Assembly (NCBI GenBank): GCA_965263485.1
Contig: CBDHHO010000002.1
Coordinates: 17,551-81,550, forward strand
Direction of reading: 5' to 3'
From: Haliotispira sp965263485
GTDB taxonomy: Bacteria > Spirochaetota > Spirochaetia > SP-2023
Length of the DNA: 64,000 nt
Both the position numbers and the translations under genes were made by a program. A model generated the notes under the pieces. It saw only the letters and a program-made list of their open reading frames with translations, did no database searches and was not told the origin of the DNA. Below, one piece after another: positions 16,400 to 25,415 of this stretch (positions within the stretch are counted from its first letter, which is position 1; each line of letters begins with the position of its first letter).

Positions 16400-16935
16400 G
16401 CGAGCTGGCGCAGCATGGGAGAAACGGGGGAGGGCCGTGCGCAGCCAAGGCCCGACCTTCCTCTTTTGCGAGCTGGCGCAGCATGGGAGAAACGGGGGAG
16501 GGCCGTGCGCAGCCAAGGCCCGACCTTCCTCTTTTGCGAGCTGGCGCAGCATGGGAGAAATGGGGAGGGCCGTGCGCAGCCAAGGCCCGACCTTCCTCTT
16601 TGCGAGCTGGCGCAGCATGGGAGAAATGGGGAGGGCCGTGCGCAGCCAAGGCCCGACCTTCCTCTTTGCGAGCTGGCGCAGCATGGGAGAACCAGGGGAG
16701 GGCCGTGCGCAGCCAAGGCCCGACCTTCCTCTTTGCGAGCTGGCGCAGCATGGGAGAACCAGGGGAGGGCCGTGCGCAGCCAAGGCCCGACCTTCCTCTT
16801 TGCGAGCTGGCGCAGCATGGGAGAACCAGGGGAGGGCCGTGCGCAGCCAAGGCCCGACCTTCCTCTTTGCGAGCTGGCGCAGCATGAGAGAACCAGGGGA
16901 GGGCCGTGCGCAGCCAAGGCCCGACCTTCCTCCTT
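16400..16935. repeat. tandem array, eight copies of a 66-68 bp GC-rich unit
   Basis: Units begin with GCGAGCTGGCGCAGCATGGG at 16400, 16468, 16536, 16602, 16668, 16735, 16802 and 16869. Each also contains GGGCCGTGCGCAGCCAAGGC with short inverted arms (GGGCC/GGCCC). The first copy is preceded by CTCCCATGC, which pairs with GCATGGGAG as an eight-base stem. Several frames stay open across the array on both strands because the unit has few stop codons; I do not regard these as genes. The same unit occurs once at 14570 and about four times at 27840-28105, always inside the dispersed element, so this is an expanded element interior ending in the repeat end at 17055-17073. Confidence 0.85.
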
Positions 16936-17073
16936 GACAACTGCGCCGCCTGAGTGCCGCGGGATTTCTCCATATAATAAGACCTGAGCTATGAAAGGCG
17001 GGAATTGAAGGTGTGGCGAAGGCAATCTTCAAAGGCAGCATCTTTCTGTGGTGGGGAATTTTTAGGGGTGCCC

Positions 17074-17246
17074 TTTACTATGAGAGTGAGCAAGAGATAA
17101 AGCAGCGTGTAATAAATTTTTTACTTTTATATAATTCCCAGTGCCCAACTCGTAGTCTAAAATATTCTAATCCGATAGAATATATTTGTGAGCGTTTTCG
17201 AGAGAAGCTTGAGCTTTTCTACGAGAACCCAAACCACAAGATATAG
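17074..17246 (+). pseudogene. integrase-core transposase 3' fragment
   Basis: Directly after a right-type repeat end (GAATTTTTAGGGGTGCCC, 17055-17073) an open frame reads EIKQRVINFLLLYNSQCPTR, then SLKYSNPIEYICERFREKLE and a stop. YNSxxPTRSLKYxxPxEYL is the C-terminal end of rve-type (IS481/IS3-like) transposases. Only the last ~55 codons remain; the upstream part has been replaced by the repeat element. Confidence 0.6.
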
Positions 17247-17257
17247 GGATTTAACAT

Positions 17258-18676
17258 ATGTTTGATATTCGAAAGAGGGGGCGTATGGATAATCGCAAAC
17301 AATCGTGTAAATACTCGTGTCCCGTTTCAGCGAAGCCTTTGTTATGTGTATGGCTAAGTACATGTGTGCTGGGAATTGTGTTGCTGAGCGTTCCGGATGC
17401 CTTTGGCAATCTTGCCAATATGCCAGGCACAGCTGCGCTCTCGGCGCAGGAAAATTCTGCTGCGATTTCAAAAGGAACTACCGGGAAGCCGGTGGCACGC
17501 AATGCTTGGGAAGAAATCTACTACCGCATTGCCAGTGCCTTTTCTCCTAGCAATCTGATTGAGCTGCTCAAAAGCATGGCGCTGGAATCTGACCAAGCCG
17601 GGCTGGCCTCCAGCTACGCGATTATGCTCAAGGACCAGATTTACTTATATACCACTCACAAGATCAAGGACCCGATCTACACCGAACAGGTGCTGCTGCT
17701 ACTGCTCGATAAAATAACAGAGCTGGCGGACGATGTGACACAGGAAAATCCTGAAATCGCCAACGTAATCGCCCTGACATTGCTGCCAAGTCTGAATTAC
17801 GATGCCGTAATGGGCAGCGCAAATTTCGCATTGGGGCGCCTGGGTGCAAGTGAGTTCAGCAACAATATTATTCGGCAGCTCGAAGAAATCAACAGTATCA
17901 TAACGATGGATAATGGTGAGGATCAGCTCGATTTGATTTATTCTGCGCTAGGTTGCCTAAATGCGCTGGCAGAATTTAAAGACCCGGCTGCCTATCCGGT
18001 ATTGTTCCAAGTCAAACATGGCCCGTTTGCCCGATCGGTTCGCAATAAGGCAGACGAATTGATGAAAGAGTTGCAAAAGCAAGATAAGGCAGGCATTGAA
18101 GAGCAGTTCCTCAATTACACGATGAAGACTCCGAACCTTTCTTACCTGAATGCTATCATCGATGGTATCAATAGCGGAGACTACAGCTTCAGCGATGCGA
18201 CCATTGGCAAGTTAAACTTGGCCCTGCTGACCCGTATGAACGAGTCGACTTGGCTGGTTCCGCCTTCAGGCGGCGAAAATATCAAATCGGAAGTACTGCG
18301 CAAGACAATCGATAAACTCTTGACCCAAGGCTCGGATGGCAGTGAACCAGAAGCCACGGAACAGCTGCGCCAGACCTATTTTGATTCCGATAATATGAAC
18401 ATTAAACTGCTGGCTCTGCAAGTCATTGGCCGCCTGAAAACACCTGAGGGTATTGCATTTTTGCAGGATGAAATCTCCAAGATAAACATGCAACAGCGCT
18501 CCGGTTCCATCAACTACACCGATGAACGCATCCTGCGTCAATTGATGTATTCGTTGCACGTGTCCAAAGACACCAGCCCCGAGACGATGGCAGCTCTGCG
18601 TGATGTTTCTCTGGCTCCCTATTCTTGGGCAATCCGTCAGGTCGCCTTGGATATGATCGAAGCCGGTGGCTTCTGA
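17258..18676 (+). CDS. secreted HEAT-repeat protein
   Basis: 472 residues from the first ATG; a second ATG at 17285 (MDNRKQSCKYSC) is possible. A hydrophobic segment at ~25-50 (LLCVWLSTCVLGIVLLSVPD followed by AFG) looks like a signal peptide. The remainder is helical, with recurring units such as LLALQVIGRLKTPEGIAFLQ and LIYSALGCLNALAEFKDPAA, which are HEAT repeats. Such exported HEAT proteins are frequent in spirochaetes and serve as scaffolds. Dut follows after 48 bp and may be co-transcribed. Partner unknown. Confidence 0.65.
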   Translation: MFDIRKRGRMDNRKQSCKYSCPVSAKPLLCVWLSTCVLGIVLLSVPDAFGNLANMPGTAALSAQENSAAISKGTTGKPVARNAWEEIYYRIASAFSPSNLIELLKSMALESDQAGLASSYAIMLKDQIYLYTTHKIKDPIYTEQVLLLLLDKITELADDVTQENPEIANVIALTLLPSLNYDAVMGSANFALGRLGASEFSNNIIRQLEEINSIITMDNGEDQLDLIYSALGCLNALAEFKDPAAYPVLFQVKHGPFARSVRNKADELMKELQKQDKAGIEEQFLNYTMKTPNLSYLNAIIDGINSGDYSFSDATIGKLNLALLTRMNESTWLVPPSGGENIKSEVLRKTIDKLLTQGSDGSEPEATEQLRQTYFDSDNMNIKLLALQVIGRLKTPEGIAFLQDEISKINMQQRSGSINYTDERILRQLMYSLHVSKDTSPETMAALRDVSLAPYSWAIRQVALDMIEAGGF

Positions 18677-18724
18677 GTGGCAGGGTAATGCAGCAGCGGA
18701 GTCCCGGCAAGTCAAGCGAATAAA

Positions 18725-19204
18725 ATGTCCGCATTGAATTCTGGATTGTCGATACAGTGCCGGCTGTTGGCGCACGGCGCGGACCTGTCTCTGCCAAGCT
18801 ATGCCAGCGTTCTGGCCGCAGGAGCTGATCTGCGTGCTGCCCTGCACGGTTCCCCTCACCACGGCAGCCTGACCGTGGTGAGGGGAAGCTACTGTAAGGT
18901 GCCCACCGCCTTGCAAATAGTCCTGCCACCAGGCTATGAAGGCCAGGTTCGGTCCCGTTCCGGTCTGGCGTCCAAATACGGTGTTACCGTATTAAATGGC
19001 CCCGGTACCATTGATGCCGACTATCGCGGTGAGATTCAGGTACTGCTGATCAACTTCGGGCCACAGGATTTTCTGATCCGGCACGGTGATCGGATCGCCC
19101 AATTGGTAGTGGCTCCCGTACTGCAAATACAGTTTGAGGCCGCTGCGCAATTACCCGATAGCGAGCGCGGTGTGGGAGGCTTCGGTTCTTCGGGCCTGCG
19201 CTGA
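18725..19204 (+). CDS. dut: dUTP diphosphatase
   Basis: 159 residues. All five trimeric dUTPase motifs are present: AGADLRAA, RSRSGLASKYGV, NGPGTIDADYRGE, GDRIAQLVVAPV and RGVGGFGSSG. The enzyme hydrolyses dUTP to dUMP, keeping uracil out of DNA. Between motif 1 and the TAL segment there is a small insertion (HGSPHHG) encoded by one arm of a perfect 15-bp inverted repeat. Length is otherwise usual (~150). The gene follows the HEAT protein and precedes the propeller protein on the same strand. Confidence 0.93.
   Translation: MSALNSGLSIQCRLLAHGADLSLPSYASVLAAGADLRAALHGSPHHGSLTVVRGSYCKVPTALQIVLPPGYEGQVRSRSGLASKYGVTVLNGPGTIDADYRGEIQVLLINFGPQDFLIRHGDRIAQLVVAPVLQIQFEAAAQLPDSERGVGGFGSSGLR
18850..18887. 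repeat. perfect 15-bp inverted repeat inside dut
   Basis: TTCCCCTCACCACGG (18850-18864) and CCGTGGTGAGGGGAA (18873-18887) are exact reverse complements around an eight-base loop. In mRNA this gives a strong hairpin inside the coding region, 125 bases after the start codon. It encodes the residues between dUTPase motifs 1 and 2, where the family tolerates insertions. Confidence 0.9.
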
Positions 19205-19258
19205 CTATGAGGGAATGGGGATCGGATCACATGGGCCGGGTTCCAAGAATGATAGTTC

Positions 19259-20521
19259 ATGGGGGGGGCTGTGAGTAAAGCACCACAGTGCAAAGCTTGC
19301 ACGACCCGGCTGCAGCGCCCCTCCTTTCCCTATTTATTTATTACCGCTGCTGTCTTGCCGCTGCTTTGGTTCCAGTGTCAGAATTCCCCAAAGCTGAGTA
19401 TCCGCTGGAAAATCGACCGTCTGCGGCCCGACAACCGCATAATCCAAGCTGAACAATTCTACAAAGAAGACGATAGAAAATGGGCACTGTACGCCTGGAA
19501 CAACACCAGCCTCAAAGACCTCACGACTGATGAGAGCCGCGAGAGCTACCGGCTGTTGAAGACTTGGTTGTTCAGCGAGACCCTGAAAGTAGAAAATCTT
19601 GACTTGGCTGAAATGCAGGTCGCGGCCATGTACTTGGACTTTGACGATTTGTGGCTGGGCACTTGGAACGGCGGCATCTACCGTCTGAGCCTCAGCAGTG
19701 GTGAACACTACGCCTTGGCCAAAGACACCCCATCGCTGGTACCCAAGGTGGTCTACCGCATTCGCAAGAGTGGCAATGCGTTCTGGTTTGCCATGTATCA
19801 AGGGCTGCGCTTCTACAATTACCATACCGGGAGCAGCGGCTGGTTACAGATGCCCGGAGTGACCGGGGCGGTAAGCGACTTTCTGGAAAGTTCCGAGGGA
19901 CTTTTTGTGGCCTCACTGACACACGGAGCTTGGCAACGCACTGCTTCCGGTGATATTTTCCCGCTGAGCATAGCAGGGAGTTCGGACGGGCTCAGCGTGG
20001 CCACACCGGTGGCGGCCTTGGAATACCAAGAAAATCTGGGTCTGATCTTGGGCTCAGTCGGGAAGGGTGCCCTGCGCTGGAAAAACGGTGTAATGGAGTC
20101 GCTGGAAAATATCGAGCCGATATTCAGCCTCCTGAAAAACGTCAACCATATTGTCGATGATGGAACTTCACTGTGGTTTGCCAGTTCGGGCGAGGGTCTG
20201 TTCCGCTGGGACTACCGCAACAACCGCGCCTACCAAATTTCTGCCGAGGATTCCCTGCTGCGCAGCAACCGCATCAGTGCGCTGTTGTACAGCAGCGATT
20301 GGATCTTTGTCGGCGATGAACAGGGCGGTCTGGTCGGCTATCACCTGCCGGACCAGAAATGGTACATGTGGGACAGCGGCAGGAGGCTGGAGTTTGGTAG
20401 TATCAGCTCTCTGGCCTACCGCAACGGACAGCTGTTTTATAGCACACTGGCGGGCGGGGTACGCCAGATACACTGGTTGAAATATTTATTCGCCTTGAAA
20501 GAAAAGGATGGGAATTTCTGA
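19259..20521 (+). CDS. beta-propeller surface protein (sensor-propeller type)
   Basis: 420 residues if the ATG at 19259 is used; it is followed by eight G's. A GTG at 19271 is in frame, and the G-tract would then act as ribosome site, giving 416 residues. A hydrophobic segment (PYLFITAAVLPLLWFQC) ends in a possible lipobox cysteine. Repeated W-x-G motifs (DDLWLGTWNGGIYRLSL, GNAFWFAMYQGLRFYN, TSLWFASSGEGLFRWD, DWIFVGDEQGGLVGYH) mark blades of the two-component-regulator propeller fold. It lacks kinase domains. Probable cell-envelope binding protein; ligand unknown. Confidence 0.6.
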   Translation: MGGAVSKAPQCKACTTRLQRPSFPYLFITAAVLPLLWFQCQNSPKLSIRWKIDRLRPDNRIIQAEQFYKEDDRKWALYAWNNTSLKDLTTDESRESYRLLKTWLFSETLKVENLDLAEMQVAAMYLDFDDLWLGTWNGGIYRLSLSSGEHYALAKDTPSLVPKVVYRIRKSGNAFWFAMYQGLRFYNYHTGSSGWLQMPGVTGAVSDFLESSEGLFVASLTHGAWQRTASGDIFPLSIAGSSDGLSVATPVAALEYQENLGLILGSVGKGALRWKNGVMESLENIEPIFSLLKNVNHIVDDGTSLWFASSGEGLFRWDYRNNRAYQISAEDSLLRSNRISALLYSSDWIFVGDEQGGLVGYHLPDQKWYMWDSGRRLEFGSISSLAYRNGQLFYSTLAGGVRQIHWLKYLFALKEKDGNF

Positions 20522-20546
20522 TTTTTAGAAGATGCCCAGAGGGTTC

Positions 20547-21329
20547 CTATAAAAAAAACAGAGGCATTATCCAGAAAGGCGAAACGTAAAATGGATCGCG
20601 ATACGGATAATATTCTTCGATTTCGACCACTTCATAGTCATCATCGTCATTCGGGTCGGATTTATCTTGTTCGCGCTGCCACTGTTGCAGTTTTTGCTCG
20701 TGTTCCAGCAGCTGAATCATCAGTTCTGAGCCTTGGCGGATCAGTCTCATCAGGCTCTGTTCGCCGCCGAGGTCTCTTTCAGTCAAGGCATTGCGGCAAA
20801 TATCGCGGATCTCGTCCCAGACCGAACCTAAAATCAAGTCAAACTGCCAGCCCGTTTCATCTGCCCCAAACAGCCCCTCGTTGAGGAAGCTCATAAACAC
20901 AATTTCATGGGCATCCAGCTTTTTCAGGCGAGCCACGGCGATGCGCAAGTCGGACCAACGCTCATCGTCTAGGTATTCGCACCAAGCCTCATCGCTCTCA
21001 AAATCGAAGTATTTGGCAAAGGCAAATTCCTTTTTATCCAAGTCTACCGCGCTAAAAATATCATATATCCGAAGGTATTCCTTGTAGCGGCTGTAGAAGC
21101 GTTGCAATACTTCTTCGCCATGTTCACCGAGTCGGTAAGATCCGTCTTGAATGCCGATGTAATTCTTGCTGTGCAGCTGCTCCAACAGGGGCTCAATAAA
21201 TTCATAATTCTCGTCCAGAATAATCGGGATTTGAGCGCCCTCGTCCATCTGATGCAACAGGTAGATCGAAGCAAAGGTGTTAGCCTTTGTCTCGTTCCAT
21301 TCCTGGGCCTCGATATCAAGTCCGGACAT
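20547..21329 (-). CDS. conserved protein of the DUF350 locus, unknown
   Basis: 260 residues from the ATG at 21329 (MSGLDIEAQEWNET), which has GGAGG upstream; an upstream frame to 21431 would overlap the DUF350 gene. The protein is helical and acidic: FASIYLLHQMDEGAQIPIIL, EYLDDERWSDLRIAVARLKK. It ends with an Asp/Glu tail (DPNDDDDYEVVEIEEYYPYR) and a final aromatic segment. No family recognised. It is third in a minus-strand run of three genes with the DUF350 and EF-hand-like proteins and probably works with them at the membrane. Confidence 0.55.
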   Translation of the reverse strand: MSGLDIEAQEWNETKANTFASIYLLHQMDEGAQIPIILDENYEFIEPLLEQLHSKNYIGIQDGSYRLGEHGEEVLQRFYSRYKEYLRIYDIFSAVDLDKKEFAFAKYFDFESDEAWCEYLDDERWSDLRIAVARLKKLDAHEIVFMSFLNEGLFGADETGWQFDLILGSVWDEIRDICRNALTERDLGGEQSLMRLIRQGSELMIQLLEHEQKLQQWQREQDKSDPNDDDDYEVVEIEEYYPYRDPFYVSPFWIMPLFFL

Positions 21330-21399
21330 AGCGAAAACCTCCAACGCAAGCATCGCCCAAGCGCAACGAGCAATCACGCATAAAACAGCAGGAGGCAGT

Positions 21400-22401
21400 C
21401 TAGGCAAAATAAAAGGAAAACGCAATAACACTGATGCCGCTGATCCCCAACAGCAGGACGCCTTCGATCAGAGCAGCTCCCCAGTTGCCATCCTGGGCTA
21501 TTTCTCTGCGCAGTGATACTTTTGGGAAAAATAGTTGGTCGATCAGGAAATGCAGCAACCCCAGATAGAGAATGCTTAACACAATGGCCAGCAGGTAGCC
21601 GTAAAACGAGAAGAAATTGGCAATATAACCAGCCAATAACAAAGCAAAACTGAGCAGGCTGAAGGCAAAACTGATTGCGGCGGCCGAATTCTGACGACCA
21701 ATTTCACGCTGGAAATCCCAGGAAAAATTGCGAGCCTTGCGGCGCAGTGAAATAAACACCCGACTATAAAGTATCTGGGCCAGCTGTCCCAGCACAAAAT
21801 AAAATATTGTCAGCAGCAAGTCGATGATCAGACTGGGGCTGCCTCCCTGCATCACGGCATAGATCAGCAAAGCCGAGGCCAGATAGCTGGCGCCTTCGGC
21901 AATCCCGGCAGCCAGATTTCGCTGACCTACGATCTGCTGATAGTTGTCAAACTGAGAAAGAATAAAGCGGTTGTTAAGTCCTTGGGCCAGCAGCAGCAGA
22001 CAGATGCCGATGGCACCCCAGAGAAAAGTGTCGCCCAAGCTATAGAGCAGATAGCGCCAGTAAGGCAGTGCGGCGTTGAGCTCGGCGGAGTCGCTGTTAT
22101 AGACCCCGGCAATTACAATCACCAGCCCGCCACAGTAACTGGCGAATGAGAGCGAAAGGGCTTTGTTGTCGCTGGTGGTAAGGACTTCAGACAGCGAAAA
22201 GGGAGTGACTAGGTCGTAGATGTAGCGGCCCAGCAGCAGCAGGATGAACACCAGCAGTACTTGCAGAATCAATTCGGGATTGGCCAGAGTCCACAGCCAG
22301 TCGGGCCAGTCGGGCCCGGCAATCGTTTCGCCCGACTCAAATGGTCTCAGAGAAAATATATTGCCCGCAATGTTTCGCAAGTTCTGTAATAGGTCAGCCA
22401 T
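21400..22401 (-). CDS. DUF350 multi-pass membrane protein
   Basis: 333 residues from the ATG at 22401 with AGGAGG upstream. Two repeated halves each carry about four membrane segments; examples are LILQVLLVFILLLLGRYIYD, SFAFSLLSFALLLAGYIANF and YLLAIVLSILYLGLLHFLID. Conserved polar positions in the helices and the arrangement resemble DUF350/YjfL proteins, which occur with PspA-type envelope-stress loci in other bacteria. No PspA gene is seen here. Transport or stress role unproven. Confidence 0.65.
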   Translation of the reverse strand: MADLLQNLRNIAGNIFSLRPFESGETIAGPDWPDWLWTLANPELILQVLLVFILLLLGRYIYDLVTPFSLSEVLTTSDNKALSLSFASYCGGLVIVIAGVYNSDSAELNAALPYWRYLLYSLGDTFLWGAIGICLLLLAQGLNNRFILSQFDNYQQIVGQRNLAAGIAEGASYLASALLIYAVMQGGSPSLIIDLLLTIFYFVLGQLAQILYSRVFISLRRKARNFSWDFQREIGRQNSAAAISFAFSLLSFALLLAGYIANFFSFYGYLLAIVLSILYLGLLHFLIDQLFFPKVSLRREIAQDGNWGAALIEGVLLLGISGISVIAFSFYFA

Positions 22402-22469
22402 AAAACCTCCTGAAATTTTCTGCATTCCCTGCATGTCGGCCCTGGTGTCCCAAATATAGGAAGGCGCGG

Positions 22470-23315
22470 CTACTTGCCACCGCCGAAGCTGCTCCCACTG
22501 CGGAAGCTGGAAGGACGCCGGATGCTGCTGTTGCTGCTGCGGAAGCTGCGTTGGCTGCGGCTAGGATTACTGAGCGAACTGCGCCGCGCCACGGAGTTGG
22601 CCTGGGCCTTGGGCGAACTGGCCTTAGGCTGAAACCGGGGCTTGCTACTCTTCTGAAAAGCAGTGGTGCTGCCGGCACTCTTGGCGCTACTGGCCCGGTT
22701 GCGATACTGGCTACCGCTGACGCTGCGATACCCCCTTCCGTAGTAAGTCGGGTAATAACCCCAGGAAAACGGCGAATAGTAGGGCATATGGGGGCGGAAC
22801 AGCCAAGCAAGCAGGAGCATGTCACCCAGCCCGACGCGAGAATGGTAGTAGTAATTGGGGCCGTACAGGGCCTGGTTCCCTTGGACCTGTACATTAGCTT
22901 GCTCTGCTTTCGCATCCTGCTGGATGCGGATGGTGGCAATTTCCTGCTCTTCTCCGGCGGCAATCTCGGTGCTGAGAGCAAATCCGCGCTCGTTGCCGGA
23001 ACCAAATTCTGTCACGGAAATAAAGTCGACCACACCGTCCTGATTCAGGTCCAAGTTGTTGATGCCGTTTTCCTGATTCAGCAAGCGCTCCAGCCCTGCC
23101 GCATCCTGAGCCTGTCCCAACAGGGCACCCACGGCTTCCAAGTCGAGGCCGTCTGCCGCCGCAGTGCTGCCGGGCGTCACAATGACATTGGTAGTACCGC
23201 TTCCGGCCAGGGAACCACCCGAGAAGGACTTCTCGGTCAGGCACGAACGCATTTGCATGATGATGACCAGGATGACCAAGATCAAAATCAGCAGATTGAT
23301 ATTAAATTTTGCCAT
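22470..23315 (-). CDS. membrane-anchored protein with EF-hand-like loop and Ser/Arg-rich tail
   Basis: 281 residues. The N-terminal NLLILILVILVIIMQMRSC is one membrane anchor or signal sequence. At ~85-100 the sequence NNLDLNQDGVVDFISV is an EF-hand-like D-x-N-x-D-G calcium loop. A YYYHSRVGLGDMLLLAWLF segment precedes an aromatic stretch (YYSPFSWGYYPTYYGRGY). The last ~80 residues are S-, R- and P-rich, low complexity, and end SSFGGGK. First gene of the DUF350 run. The tail could be disordered and envelope-associated. Confidence 0.55.
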   Translation of the reverse strand: MAKFNINLLILILVILVIIMQMRSCLTEKSFSGGSLAGSGTTNVIVTPGSTAAADGLDLEAVGALLGQAQDAAGLERLLNQENGINNLDLNQDGVVDFISVTEFGSGNERGFALSTEIAAGEEQEIATIRIQQDAKAEQANVQVQGNQALYGPNYYYHSRVGLGDMLLLAWLFRPHMPYYSPFSWGYYPTYYGRGYRSVSGSQYRNRASSAKSAGSTTAFQKSSKPRFQPKASSPKAQANSVARRSSLSNPSRSQRSFRSSNSSIRRPSSFRSGSSFGGGK

Positions 23316-23327
23316 GATACTTCCTTA

Positions 23328-23714
23328 GAGAACCTCTAAAATGCGCTTTTGTCTGTTCGCCAAGCTATTTGGGAGAAAGCGAGGCCGCTCCAGCCCGGCA
23401 TCAAGCCCCTGTTTCGCGCAGCCCAAGCCCGACCTTCCCTTCAAGCAAAAAGCCTGCATCCTCTCCCGACAAAGCGGTTCGTTTCAAAAGAGCGAGCAAG
23501 AACGCAGAATGGAATTTGTCAAGGCACCCGTTATATCAAAATATAACAGCGTTTTCAAGATCGCTGGATCAAGCTGCTTGTAACAAATTCTGCGGAAATA
23601 TAAGTATCACTATATGGGGACCTCTAAAAATTTCTGTGGCGTCGGGCGGCTTAATGATGCTGCCGCCTTTTGCGGGCGATCAGCACAGGAAAAGGCGCCC
23701 CTTGCAGGAAGCAA
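23328..23714. repeat. degenerate dispersed element and extra repeat end
   Basis: A left end, GAGAACCTCTAAAATGCGC, starts at 23328. It is followed by sequence matching, in reverse, the element at 52796-52998 (shared TTCAAAAGAGCGAGCAAGA); its right end has decayed near 23515. A second, same-direction left end, GGGGACCTCTAAAAATTTC, stands at 23616. No gene is supported in these ~390 bp. Confidence 0.6.
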
Positions 23715-25346
23715 TCACTTGGCAGCCTGAATCGCGGCCTGAATCGCGGTCTCGATGGCGGGCTTGTCAGCCAGAGTTACAGGCCCAAGGGCTCCGCGAA
23801 GGGTCTTGGCAGCCTCCCCGGGTTCAGCACCGCTTCCCACAGCATTCTGAATAACGGCCTGAATCGCGGCTTTAACAGCCGCATCCATAGCACCGCCAGT
23901 GACAAGAGCAACGACAATATCGGCGGGCCTGCCAAACCTACGCCGGATAGGGTCAAACTTAGACTGGACACGAATAGCAGCTTCAGAAACAGCAGCCTCT
24001 ATAACAATAGCCTCAGCACCAGCCTTGGCAAGAACAAGGACAACGGAAGTGGGATCAATATCAGCCATGTCAGCGGCAAAAACAGCGGCCTTGGCGGCGG
24101 TTGCAGTAACCGAGGGAGCAACATTGGCTTTGGCAAAGGCAACGGCAATATCCCCGGGTGCAGCACCGGCCTTAACAGCAGCCATAACGGCAGCGGAAGG
24201 GGCAGCTTCTACAGCCACCCAGGTATCACCTCCGGCTTGAGCAAGTTGAGTGGCAGCAGCAACAGGCTTGGTGCCGGCCTGAACAGCGGCCTCAACAGCG
24301 CTCACAACAGCGGCCCGGGCCGCACTATCGACAAGGGAAGGATCAACACCCTCCCGGGCAAGTTTTGCAGCGACAACGGCGGGCTCGGCACCAGCAGCGG
24401 CTTTAGCAGCGGCCTCAGCAATGCCATGAGCATAGTCATCGGGGAAACCAGCATCGTGGAGGGCAATGACTACAGCGGCGGGCTCGGCCGCTGTTTCGGC
24501 AGCGGCCTCAGCAATGGCCCCAACAACAGAGGGGGGCATACCGACACTGAAAAAATAAACGGCAAGACTCTTGTGTTCAACACCGTCCTGAACAGCAGCC
24601 TGAACAATGGCTTTCGCAGCGGGCCCGAGCTTGGGCGGGTGGACAGAGGTTTTGCCAAGAGCAAGGGCAAGTTCTTTGTACTTAGCACCGGCTCCAATAG
24701 CTTTAGTAACAGCTTGCTCAATATCTTCGGCACTGGAATTTTCGCTTTTGGCCACCTCAACGATGGCCTCAGCTTCGGGCCTGAGAGTGATAAATCTTGG
24801 CAAATCGGATTTTTTCGCCCAGCCGTCATTCGCATTCAGAGCTCTGCGGAGCCGGTCATCGGGGATATAGATCAGCTCGCCGCTCGTCAGCAGTACTTGG
24901 TAACTCGGCTGCCTATGCCCAGCTTCGTGGTCGTCTTCGTGGTCATCTTCGTCTCCATCTTCGTGATCGATACTGTAGTGCACGGGTTCACGGAAGTCAT
25001 TGGCTGTGATGCCGGAGACTTGGGGCTTGCCATCGACGGTAACACTGCCCAAGAACTTGAAGCTGGCAATCAGTTTGTCCTGTGTGGCCTTCAGCGCAGC
25101 GAGCTGCCCGGCGGGAATCTCCACCCAAATAAGAGAGTCTTCAATTTTGCCGATGAGGTCGCCCTTCAGGGACGGGTTCCTGCTTTGCAGAAAATCAAAT
25201 CCCGACGTAGAGAGCTTGTCTTCCGGGTCTTTCCCGGCAACGGGGTCTTTCCCGGCAACGGGCAGTTTGCAGGCAATTAACAGCAACAAAGACAAAACTA
25301 CTGTCGCGATACCGGGGGCCTTTTGTTGTCGAAGTATTTTGTGCAT
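23715..25346 (-). CDS. lipoprotein with shared N-terminal domain and Ala-rich helical repeats
   Basis: 543 residues. Signal peptide with lipobox LLLIAC (C26). Residues ~48-185 form a domain shared with the next two lipoproteins: FDFLQSRNPSLKGDLIGKI, VEIPAGQLAALKATQDKLIA, SYQVLLTSGELIYIPDD and ALNANDGWAKKSD. A short HEDGDEDDHEDDHEAGH insert lies inside it. From ~195 on, helical alanine-rich units of about 36 residues follow (PAAVVIALHDAGFPDDYAHG, then PAVVAAKLAREGVDPSLVDS). The repeats may form a solenoid. Outer-surface location is inferred. A strongly coding-looking antisense frame is a shadow of the repeat. Confidence 0.7.
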   Translation of the reverse strand: MHKILRQQKAPGIATVVLSLLLLIACKLPVAGKDPVAGKDPEDKLSTSGFDFLQSRNPSLKGDLIGKIEDSLIWVEIPAGQLAALKATQDKLIASFKFLGSVTVDGKPQVSGITANDFREPVHYSIDHEDGDEDDHEDDHEAGHRQPSYQVLLTSGELIYIPDDRLRRALNANDGWAKKSDLPRFITLRPEAEAIVEVAKSENSSAEDIEQAVTKAIGAGAKYKELALALGKTSVHPPKLGPAAKAIVQAAVQDGVEHKSLAVYFFSVGMPPSVVGAIAEAAAETAAEPAAVVIALHDAGFPDDYAHGIAEAAAKAAAGAEPAVVAAKLAREGVDPSLVDSAARAAVVSAVEAAVQAGTKPVAAATQLAQAGGDTWVAVEAAPSAAVMAAVKAGAAPGDIAVAFAKANVAPSVTATAAKAAVFAADMADIDPTSVVLVLAKAGAEAIVIEAAVSEAAIRVQSKFDPIRRRFGRPADIVVALVTGGAMDAAVKAAIQAVIQNAVGSGAEPGEAAKTLRGALGPVTLADKPAIETAIQAAIQAAK

Positions 25347-25415
25347 AGGTTCTACCCTTTGTGCGCATCACATGCCAGAACAAGACGCTCCAAGGCCCTA
25401 CTATTGTAAGGACAA

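Noticed and set aside
16400..16935. Possible CRISPR array
   Set aside because: Whole 66-68 bp units are repeated without unique spacers, and no cas gene is present.
16112..17041. Long overlapping open frames on both strands across the GC-rich array
   Set aside because: They arise because the 66-68 bp unit lacks stop codons in most frames; the same peptide repeats in several frames, with no ribosome site or family similarity.
23670..25280. Long plus-strand open frame opposite the Ala-rich lipoprotein
   Set aside because: It is the complement of GC-rich alanine codons; the minus strand has a lipobox and domain homology to two neighbours.
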